Assembly: GCA_045641065.1 (NCBI GenBank)
Contig: JAZUGF010000117.1
Coordinates: 1-12,873, forward strand
Reading direction: 5' to 3'
Origin: UBA1723 sp045641065
GTDB lineage: Bacteria > Bacteroidota > Bacteroidia > Bacteroidales > Paludibacteraceae
Length of the DNA stretch: 12,873 nt
In this document: one piece after another, positions 1-6,195 of the stretch
Layout of the letters: every line of letters begins with the position of its first letter
How positions within the stretch are numbered: position 1 is the first letter of the stretch
The notes under the pieces: model-generated
What the model saw: the letters and a program-made list of their open reading frames with translations, nothing else
Databases searched by the model: none
What the model was told of the DNA's origin: nothing
Program-made: the position numbers and the translations under genes

Positions 1-1141
1 AGTTGGCACAATAATTTGTCTTCCTAAGACCGCTTGGCCTCCGACTTATCAATCTTCCATTTGGTTTTTCAAAGTGTGGATTAAACATATCCTCATCGTT
101 TCCACGAATCTGGGCGATATTCTCAAAAAGCTCTTCACAACCGTCGCTATTCATCATATGAGGCAACTTCAATTCCGGATGATCCTCACACTCATCCTCA
201 TCAGCCATAACAAGATGCATTCTGCGATCAGTGATTGTAAGTGAGTCGAGAGTAATTGCGTCGAACACATCATTAGGTACCCAGGACATTGACATTGTCA
301 TGTGTCCGTCAATATCAAAGTTGACGGAATTGATGGAAGCACCAGCCTCCTGAGTCATTTTTCCAATAAGGAACTGTTTGAATTTCTCAAGTGCGATATC
401 ATTCTTCATCTGGTCAAACCAGCTCTGCAAAGCTTGCTCGTTTGACACAGGAATTGTCTGAGGCTTGAACATAGAGAAAGCATTCATCACATCACTCGTA
501 CTTGTCTCTCCCTTGCCCAACTTAGGCAACTCCAATGCCACAAGTTTGATATTCTTTCCAGCCAACTCTTTCTCGATTCTCGCACGATAGTCATCCAAAT
601 GAAGTTTCTTTGAATGCCCGTCGACGGGATCATTCAAGAAGTCAGTAATAAGGAATACAAACTTAAGATTGTTTCTACCGGTACGAGTAAGATCCTTTTC
701 CAAATACTCAAGCATATTGAGCAAGTCAGTGTAAGCTGTGAATCTCTTTCTCTCTTCAGCCGACACGGGTTTATCATAAACACGGTCTGCATAGTTCACA
801 AGGCTCTGTCTCATTGCCGCGTTGACAACACCAAAACCATTTGGTTCATTTTTTGCCTCGCCTCCAAACTTGATTACAGAGACATAATCACCATCTTGTA
901 CAGAGCGGAAAAAGCTTTTTAGGGCAGGAACCACGATTTTTTCATATTTGTTCATAGTTCCAGACACATCAATAGCGAAGACATAATCTGCGTGTTCATT
1001 CTTAAGTTCTTCGCCAAATTTTTTCATAAGTTCAGGGAAATCATTAGCCAATGCATCGTAAGCACGATTATCCTGTGCGGAAGACGTTGCGAAACCAAGC
1101 ATCAGCAACAACATTGAGATGTATATTTTAATCAATTTCAT
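1..1141 (-). CDS. Exported von Willebrand factor A domain protein (3' end outside window)
   Basis: The minus-strand frame is open from an ATG at 1141 to the left window edge, giving 380 codons without a stop, so the C-terminus is missing. Residues 1-22 are a signal peptide (KLIK, then a hydrophobic run, then TSSAQ), so the protein is probably periplasmic or surface associated. A vWA fold begins near residue 50. The metal-site motif is D58-V-S60-G-T62, followed by candidate T138 in FTAYTDL and D167 in FLITDF. The fifth MIDAS position is Thr rather than the usual Ser, which should still bind metal. Residues from about 250 are a second region I do not recognise, ending in a basic stretch (RLISRRPSGLRK). 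vWA proteins typically mediate protein contacts; the partner is unknown. It is transcribed divergently from the ORF6N gene. I saw no convincing promoter in 1142-1299. Confidence 0.85.
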   Translation of the reverse strand, partial: MKLIKIYISMLLLMLGFATSSAQDNRAYDALANDFPELMKKFGEELKNEHADYVFAIDVSGTMNKYEKIVVPALKSFFRSVQDGDYVSVIKFGGEAKNEPNGFGVVNAAMRQSLVNYADRVYDKPVSAEERKRFTAYTDLLNMLEYLEKDLTRTGRNNLKFVFLITDFLNDPVDGHSKKLHLDDYRARIEKELAGKNIKLVALELPKLGKGETSTSDVMNAFSMFKPQTIPVSNEQALQSWFDQMKNDIALEKFKQFLIGKMTQEAGASINSVNFDIDGHMTMSMSWVPNDVFDAITLDSLTITDRRMHLVMADEDECEDHPELKLPHMMNSDGCEELFENIAQIRGNDEDMFNPHFEKPNGRLISRRPSGLRKTNYCAN

Positions 1142-1299
1142 AGTCAGAAAATGGTTATCCTTTTATTAAAAACCTTCTATAAAAATAGAGTTATGCCAAT
1201 CAACACATAACATTTTCTAAAAATACAATAAATTATATTCTTTTATACTGCGCCACAATATTTTTTATTCACAATTAACTATTTTTAGGTATTCGGAGG

Positions 1300-1330
1300 A
1301 TTGTTAGGCTTAGTTTTTTGATTAATTTTG
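1300..1330 (+). promoter_or_regulatory. Bacteroidota-type promoter of the ORF6N gene
   Basis: ATTG at 1300-1303 (-33 element), then exactly 19 bases, then TAATTTTG at 1323-1330, matching the TAnnTTTG -7 consensus of Bacteroidota. The start codon at 1384 would lie roughly 45-50 bases downstream of the transcription start. Confidence 0.6.
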
Positions 1331-1383
1331 TATTGTTATTGATGCATAGTCAAGCAAAATTATCATAAACATAAATTTACAAA

Positions 1384-2043
1384 ATGGAAAACAGGATTAC
1401 AACAGTATCAGAAAATTCTGATGTACAGTTTTATTCTCAGGAAAATATACAGCAAAAGATTTATAATATACGAGGGTTGCAAATCATGTTAGATCGTGAT
1501 TTAGCCAATATTTATAATGTTGAAACCAAGGTATTAAATCAAGCAGTAAAACGCAATATAAAACGTTTTCCAAATCACTTTATGTTCCAATTATCGGAAT
1601 CAGAATGGAATGATTGGAAGTCACAATTTGTGACCTCCAATTTTATGTCGGAACAGGAAATTCAATCAATTAAAATAGGAATTAGAAGACCTCCTTATGC
1701 ATTTACCGAGCAAGGAGTCAGCCAGCTTTCTTCTGTATTAAAGAGTGATTATGCAATTGAGATATCAATTAAAATAATTGATGCATTTGTTGCAATGAGA
1801 AGGTATATCACTGCTAATGCCGGTATATTTCAACGACTAGAAGCAGTAGAGTTAAAACAAATTGCGACAGACGAAAAGATAAACAATATATTGAGCCGTC
1901 TAGACGATGGTTCACTCAAGCAAAAACTTGACGAAACAATATATCATTTTGGAGCGTCTCTTAAAGACCTAGGGAAACGATGGTTTTCCGTAGATATAAT
2001 TACAGAACATTCAGCTGATGAGTTATTGTCTCGGTTGGTATGA
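1384..2043 (+). CDS. ORF6N domain-containing protein
   Basis: 219 residues. Residues about 20-115 match the ORF6N pattern: NIRGLQIMLDRDLANIYNVE, then RNIKRFPNHFMFQL, then YAFTEQGVSQLSSVL. This domain is related to the KilA-N/Bro-N DNA-binding domains of large DNA viruses and phages. It is common as a single chromosomal gene in Bacteroidota, where its role is not established. The helical tail (about 145-219) ends with YHFGASLKDLGKRWFSV, a conserved ending I associate with this family, so the gene looks full length. DNA binding is inferred from family membership. It has its own upstream promoter. It converges on the TonB gene with only 14 bases between stops; a T-rich run follows the stop but I see no hairpin. 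A phage-derived origin is possible, but no phage genes flank it. Confidence 0.9.
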   Translation: MENRITTVSENSDVQFYSQENIQQKIYNIRGLQIMLDRDLANIYNVETKVLNQAVKRNIKRFPNHFMFQLSESEWNDWKSQFVTSNFMSEQEIQSIKIGIRRPPYAFTEQGVSQLSSVLKSDYAIEISIKIIDAFVAMRRYITANAGIFQRLEAVELKQIATDEKINNILSRLDDGSLKQKLDETIYHFGASLKDLGKRWFSVDIITEHSADELLSRLV

Positions 2044-2057
2044 TAACAATTCAATAT

Positions 2058-2762
2058 TTATTTTTTTGATGCAGGAGAAACTATTGGCGAAATCATACCA
2101 TCCATCTTACTATTATTCAAATCCTCGTCCGACAATTTAAAAGTTACAGGCAATTGACACTCCATGGGCACGACAATTCCATTCTGTGTTCCTGGTGTCC
2201 AATTGGGCATTTTTTTCACTAATCTCACAGCTGCAGTATCGAGAACTTCATGAACTCTGCGTAATACCTTAATATCAGATATTGTTCCATCTGTTCCGAC
2301 TATAAACTGCACAATCACCCTACCCTGAATACCTGCTTCTCGAGCAACCTCGGGATAAACTATATTATCCTTAATAAAAACCATCATAGCTTCTTCTCCA
2401 CCTGGAAACTCAGGATAGCTTTGTGTCATTTTTCCAGTAACCGCCTCTTCTATATTAACTTTATTTAGTAAAGTATCGGCTTTTATCCCTGAATTGCAAA
2501 ATGAAGTTTCATTGCTTGCCGCAGCAGATGCCGCCAACGACACCACCGAAGCCAAACCAATGATCTTCACTGTTTTTCCAGCCAATTTGCGTATATCAAG
2601 CTGATTCTCAATATATCTCACCTCAGACTCGCACGCAGGACATGTGCCCAGACAATCACCTTCATGAGTACATTTCACTGGCTCGTATGGAATATCATTC
2701 GCGTCGGCTATCTGCTTACGAATGGCTTTTAATGTCTCACATGTATGCTTTCCTTTATACAT
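2058..2762 (-). CDS. TonB C-terminal domain protein with cysteine-rich N-terminal module
   Basis: 234 residues from the ATG at 2762. An upstream in-frame TTG at 2771 is possible, but the ATG matches the start of the adjacent paralogue. Residues 1-60 form a charged module with Cys at 8, 31, 37, 41 and 44 (GDCLGTCPACESE, spacing CX5CX3CX2C), a likely zinc or Fe-S site facing the cytoplasm. Residues about 65-82 (VKIIGLASVVSLAASAAA) form a single membrane segment. Residues about 115-213 form the TonB-C domain: YPEFPGGEEAM, YPEVAREAGIQGRVIVQF, GTDGTISDIKVLR, then NWTPGTQNG and PVTFKL. TonB-C domains contact TonB-dependent receptors and transmit energy or signals from the inner membrane. No ExbB or ExbD gene is nearby, so this is probably an accessory or specialised TonB. 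It is the last gene of a three-gene operon, 26 bases after the previous stop. Confidence 0.88.
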   Translation of the reverse strand: MYKGKHTCETLKAIRKQIADANDIPYEPVKCTHEGDCLGTCPACESEVRYIENQLDIRKLAGKTVKIIGLASVVSLAASAAASNETSFCNSGIKADTLLNKVNIEEAVTGKMTQSYPEFPGGEEAMMVFIKDNIVYPEVAREAGIQGRVIVQFIVGTDGTISDIKVLRRVHEVLDTAAVRLVKKMPNWTPGTQNGIVVPMECQLPVTFKLSDEDLNNSKMDGMISPIVSPASKK

Positions 2763-2788
2763 AGGTTTCAAAATTAGAGTATATTGAA

Positions 2789-3238
2789 CTAATCTAATTC
2801 AAAAGAAATAGGGATTCTATATCTTGACCTGTAAGGCAAACTATCTCTGTTAATAGCTGGTTTTAATTTATCCATTTTTTGAATTATATTGATTGCCATT
2901 CTATCAACAATAGGATCTACACCTTGTAATACTTTAATATCTGAAATACCTCCGTTTCTTTCAACGACAAATTCGACAATGACGGTTCCTCGTTTTCCTG
3001 GTTTATTGTGTTGTACCAAATTCATACCCAAACCAATAATCTTCACTGCCTTGCCAGCCATCTTGCGGATATTCAGTTGATTCTCAATATATCGCATCTC
3101 GGATTCACACGCAGGACATGTGCCCCTACAGTCGCCTTCATGTGTACAAACTACTGGCTCGTATGGGATCTCATTCACGTCGGCTATCTGCTTGCGAATA
3201 GATTTTAAGATTTCACATGTATGCTTTCCTTTGTACAT
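2789..3238 (-). CDS. Shortened TonB-C paralogue lacking the membrane segment
   Basis: 149 residues from an ATG at 3238. The first ~70 residues are almost the same as in the downstream paralogue, including Cys 8, 31, 37, 41 and 44 (GDCRGTCPACESE), and the DNA is also clearly similar, so the two arose by tandem duplication. After AGKAVKIIGLG the reading jumps to a TonB-C core (GKRGTVIVEFVVERNGGISD, then IPISFEL). About 60 residues are missing relative to the paralogue: the hydrophobic membrane segment, the linker and the YPEFPGGEEAM start of the TonB-C domain. No stop or frameshift is seen, so it is an intact but anchorless version. It would be predicted cytoplasmic, where a TonB-C domain cannot reach a receptor. 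It may be a decaying duplicate, or a regulator or decoy sharing the metal module. Confidence 0.82.
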   Translation of the reverse strand: MYKGKHTCEILKSIRKQIADVNEIPYEPVVCTHEGDCRGTCPACESEMRYIENQLNIRKMAGKAVKIIGLGMNLVQHNKPGKRGTVIVEFVVERNGGISDIKVLQGVDPIVDRMAINIIQKMDKLKPAINRDSLPYRSRYRIPISFELD

Positions 3239-3259
3239 AGGTGATCATTATAGGTCCTT

Positions 3260-3682
3260 CTAGTCCGAATAGATACATTTGTGTAACGAGCATCTAGGAT
3301 TGAAATTCGCGCCACAATTTTTGCATGATCCTCCCATCTGTTCATATTCTGAATAGGAGAATTGAAGACCACAGACACCACACATTACAGATGATGCTTC
3401 TTCTGGCGGTATAGAACCAAATGAATGAGACTCTTTTTCGTTGTGACACTTATAACAAGAGTAGAATTTTCTGCAGACAGAACATTTATTGGCTATAACA
3501 TCCAAAACTGAATGATAATGTATGCAACGTCCTTGACTATCAGTCAAATTGCCATAAATAATAGATTGGGTAGACGCTTCATTGCAAGTCTCTACATAAA
3601 CCTGTTGTATCTTATACTGACGGTATTTAACCTCAACTTTGTCCATTATGGCAACAACTGTGTCTTCTGCTGATTTTTCCAC
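3260..3682 (-). CDS. CHY zinc-finger family protein
   Basis: 140 residues from a GTG at 3682; an ATG at 3646 (128 residues) is an equally reasonable start. From residue about 50 the protein follows the CHY zinc-finger pattern: GRCIHYHSVLDVIANKCSVC, KFYSCYKCHNE, then CGVCG, CKNCG and the terminal CSLHKC. Thus many Cys/His ligands are present, enough for about three zinc ions. CHY domains are small zinc-binding modules found in bacteria and in eukaryotic proteins such as Hot13; the bacterial role is not established. The N-terminal 35-45 residues are an extension without recognisable motif. It is the first gene of the operon with the two cysteine-rich TonB-C paralogues (21 bases to the next start). 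A good promoter lies just upstream. Confidence 0.85.
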   Translation of the reverse strand: MEKSAEDTVVAIMDKVEVKYRQYKIQQVYVETCNEASTQSIIYGNLTDSQGRCIHYHSVLDVIANKCSVCRKFYSCYKCHNEKESHSFGSIPPEEASSVMCGVCGLQFSYSEYEQMGGSCKNCGANFNPRCSLHKCIYSD

Positions 3683-3719
3683 TGACTTTCTTATGATTAT
3701 GCATTAACATTAAATTAAG

Positions 3720-3750
3720 CAAATATAGATTATTTATCTATCATTTGCAA
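3720..3750 (-). promoter_or_regulatory. Promoter of the CHY/TonB operon
   Basis: Read on the minus strand, TTG (3750-3748) is followed after 20 bases by TATATTTG (3727-3720), a match to TAnnTTTG with nearly ideal spacing. Transcription would start near 3713, leaving a leader of about 30 bases to the GTG start or 65 to the ATG. Confidence 0.6.
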
Positions 3751-3766
3751 CACATAATTCATTCAT

Positions 3767-3799
3767 AAAAAAAGAGGTGTATCAAAATGATACACCTCT
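3767..3799 (-). terminator. Rho-independent terminator of guaB
   Basis: A perfect 12-bp stem (3773-3784 with 3788-3799, arms AGAGGTGTATCA and TGATACACCTCT) has a 3-base loop. On the minus strand it is followed by seven T (3773-3767). It lies 36 bases beyond the guaB stop and insulates the CHY operon promoter. Confidence 0.9.
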
Positions 3800-3835
3800 A
3801 GTTATAATTGTTAACCCTTAATTATTAATTAAGAA

Positions 3836-5332
3836 TTACTGCTGTGTCTCTTTCAAGATAACATCGTGAGCACCACCCTCGATGATAGATGTAGAAGATA
3901 CAAGAGTGATCTTTGCGTTCTTCTGAAGCTCAGGGATTGAGATTGCTCCACATGAACACATTGTTGCGATCATCTTACCTAGAGTGACACGCAAATTGTC
4001 CTTCATCTTACCAGCGTAAGGAACGTAGCTATCAACACCTTCCTCAAACTTAAGTGCTGCTGCACCTCCCATATCGTAACGCTGCCAGTTCTTAGCTCTG
4101 TTTGAACCCTCACCCCAGTACTCCTTAACGATACGGTTACCGATTGTAAGCTTCTTAGTTGGAGACTCGTCGAAACGTGCGAAGTAACGACCCATCATCA
4201 AGAAGTCAGCTCCCATTGCAAGAGCAAGAACCATGTGGTAATCCTGAACAAGTCCACCATCCGAGCAAACTGGAACATAGATACCTGTCTCCTTGAAGTA
4301 CTCGTCACGTGCACGGCAAACATCGATAAGTGCTGTAGCCTGGCCACGACCGATACCCTTCTGCTCACGAGTGATACAGATTGAACCACCACCGATACCA
4401 ACTTTGATGAAGTCTGCACCAGCCTCTACCAAATATCTGAAACCTTCTGCGTCTACTACGTTACCAGCTCCAACCTTTACAGACTCTCCATACTGTGAAC
4501 GGATCCAAGCGATTGTATCCTTCTGCCACTCTGAGAAACCGTCTGATGAGTCGATACATAGAACATCAGCTCCAGCCTCTACCAATGCAGGGACACGCTC
4601 CTTATAGTCACGTGAGTTGATACCTGCACCTACAAGAAGCTTCTTATCTGCGTCTGACAACTCGTTTGGATTCTCACGATGTGAATCGTAATCCTTTCTG
4701 AACACGAAATACATCAACTTCTGGTTCTCGTCGATGATTGGCAATGTGTTCAACTTCTGCTCCCAGATAAGTTTGTTTGCCTCAGAAAGAGTCATGCCGA
4801 TCTTTCCGACAACCAACTTTTCAAATGGAGTCATATAATTCTTTACTGGATTAGATAGATCCTCTTTATCAGCACGATAGTCACGGCTTGTTAGGATACC
4901 AAGCAACTGTCCGTTTGGTGTACCGTCGCTAGTGATACCGATTGTTGAGTGACCTGTAGCCTCGATCAAAGCCAATGCGTCTGCAAGTGTGCTCTCTGGC
5001 TTAAGGTTAGAATCCGAAACTACAAAACCAGCCTTGAAATTCTTTACCTTTCTTACCATATCAGCCTGTGATGCAATTGGCTGTGAACCAAATATAAACG
5101 ATAGTCCACCATTGTGTGCCAATTCGATAGCCAATCCTGAATCAGAAACGGCTTGCATAATCGCTGACACGAAAGGAATATTTAGAGTAATCTTTGACTG
5201 CTCTCCCTTCTTGAATTTTACTAACGGTGTCTTCAAAGACACATTTGTAGGCAGACACTCCTTTGTAGTAAGACCTGGGATCAATAGGTACTCACCAAAT
5301 GTTCTGCTGACTTCATTTACAAATATTGCCAT
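3836..5332 (-). CDS. guaB: Inosine-5'-monophosphate dehydrogenase, parasite-like subtype
   Basis: 498 residues. The enzyme oxidises IMP to XMP with NAD+, the committed step to GMP, in the cytoplasm as a tetramer. The barrel begins with LIPGLTTKECLPTNVSL. A CBS-pair insert occupies about residues 105-220 (GFVVSDSNLKP, GILTSRDY, MTPFEKLVVG, LPIIDENQ). The barrel then resumes with the NAD site around D261 (CIDSSDGFSEWQ). The catalytic loop is GIGGGSICITREQKGIGRGQ with C319, and the flap base is R418-Y419 (NWQRYD). K310 and E431 are also present. This set, its exact numbering and long stretches of flanking sequence agree with my memory of the Tritrichomonas foetus enzyme rather than with the usual bacterial GPGSICTTR type. 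In the parasite enzyme, K310 and E431 are linked to mycophenolic acid tolerance. The gene is single, with its own promoter and terminator. Confidence 0.96.
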   Translation of the reverse strand: MAIFVNEVSRTFGEYLLIPGLTTKECLPTNVSLKTPLVKFKKGEQSKITLNIPFVSAIMQAVSDSGLAIELAHNGGLSFIFGSQPIASQADMVRKVKNFKAGFVVSDSNLKPESTLADALALIEATGHSTIGITSDGTPNGQLLGILTSRDYRADKEDLSNPVKNYMTPFEKLVVGKIGMTLSEANKLIWEQKLNTLPIIDENQKLMYFVFRKDYDSHRENPNELSDADKKLLVGAGINSRDYKERVPALVEAGADVLCIDSSDGFSEWQKDTIAWIRSQYGESVKVGAGNVVDAEGFRYLVEAGADFIKVGIGGGSICITREQKGIGRGQATALIDVCRARDEYFKETGIYVPVCSDGGLVQDYHMVLALAMGADFLMMGRYFARFDESPTKKLTIGNRIVKEYWGEGSNRAKNWQRYDMGGAAALKFEEGVDSYVPYAGKMKDNLRVTLGKMIATMCSCGAISIPELQKNAKITLVSSTSIIEGGAHDVILKETQQ

Positions 5333-5370
5333 CGTTATATATTTTTACCTTATTTTCTATAAAATTTCGG

Positions 5371-5404
5371 CAAAGATAATGCTTTTTAACAACTTTTAAG
5401 CATT
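5371..5404 (-). promoter_or_regulatory. guaB promoter region with an inverted repeat
   Basis: On the minus strand TATCTTTG (5378-5371) fits the -7 box TAnnTTTG, about 38 bases before the guaB ATG. I see no good -33 TTG at the right distance. A 7-bp inverted repeat, AATGCTT (5378-5384) and AAGCATT (5398-5404) separated by 13 bases, overlaps the -7 edge and spans the spacer, where a repressor could bind. The repeat may also act as a weak hairpin after the upstream barrel gene. Confidence 0.45.
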
Positions 5405-5412
5405 TTCTGCCA

Positions 5413-6180
5413 TTAATTGCTGTGAAAATGTAGCACTGGCACCATAAATTTCAAAACCAATGCCAAATTTTGTGTGCTGGCTCTCTGGAATAACTCCATC
5501 TTTCCGCATTCGTATAGATCGTGAGTTCCATAATTCCATCGTATCTCCAGCATTGGATGTACTTTTTCTAAATGCAAATCGAATCCTACCGCAGCACATA
5601 GAGAAAGGTCAAATTTGCTTGTCTCTATATCTGGGTTGACGCGGGGGTCTTTCAACGTCAATGTTTGTCTCTGCAATTCAGTGACGTTTGTTTTATCTGT
5701 CTCTTTTGTTAAGATGCTGAATTCTGGACCGAAATTGAAATATGCTCTCGCTTTTCTGCCAAAATAAATATGAGCAAGCAGCGGAATGTCTATATATGTC
5801 AAATCTCTTCTCAAGTCGACACCGTTGAAATCCACCTCATCCTTTCCAACCAATCTTTCTGTCTGGCCGTTTCTTGCTCTGAACTGCTCACACCATCCTT
5901 TTTTTGTCAAATTACACTCAACAAATACTCCAAAATGTTCCTGAGCAATGTAAAGTGCATTCACACCTGCTGTCATACCACGCTGGTTTAGAAGCGATTG
6001 GTCGCCAATCATACTTGTGAATGATGTGTTGTTGTGCAAGAATCTAACCTGCGACATATTCACACCACCAGACACTCCGACTGCAACTTCTTGCTCAAAA
6101 TTGCGTCGCTCTTGTGCCAACGATGAAAATAAACTCGTCGCTGCAAGTAAGAATGAAACTATGATTTTGGCAGCTCTCAT
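5413..6180 (-). CDS. PorT-like outer-membrane beta-barrel protein
   Basis: 255 residues from an ATG at 6180. Residues 1-22 are a signal peptide (MRAAKIIVSFLLAATSLFSS, cut after LAQ). The rest alternates short amphipathic strands typical of the PorT / outer-membrane beta-barrel family of Bacteroidota. Examples are VAVGVSGGVNMSQVRF as the first strand, YIDIPLLAHIYFG, AYFNFGPEFSIL, AAVGFDLHLEKVHPMLEIRW and LALVLKFMV at the end. The length suits an 8-10-stranded barrel. PorT itself takes part in type IX secretion, but this broad family also includes many barrels of unknown role, so I do not give it that function. It starts 15 bases after the LysM gene stop, so the two are co-transcribed and probably both serve the cell envelope. 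Confidence 0.82.
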   Translation of the reverse strand: MRAAKIIVSFLLAATSLFSSLAQERRNFEQEVAVGVSGGVNMSQVRFLHNNTSFTSMIGDQSLLNQRGMTAGVNALYIAQEHFGVFVECNLTKKGWCEQFRARNGQTERLVGKDEVDFNGVDLRRDLTYIDIPLLAHIYFGRKARAYFNFGPEFSILTKETDKTNVTELQRQTLTLKDPRVNPDIETSKFDLSLCAAVGFDLHLEKVHPMLEIRWNYGTHDLYECGKMELFQRASTQNLALVLKFMVPVLHFHSN

Positions 6181-6195
6181 ACTTTAATGTCAATT

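Noticed and set aside
614..922. 102-codon plus-strand ORF
   Set aside because: Antisense to the vWA gene, whose long open frame, signal peptide and MIDAS motif show the true coding strand.
2041..2075. Terminator between the convergent ORF6N and TonB genes
   Set aside because: There is a T-rich run but no stem of useful length before it.
4198..5399. Several ORFs of 70-136 codons within and antisense to guaB
   Set aside because: Shadows of the guaB frame; no motifs and no independent start signals.
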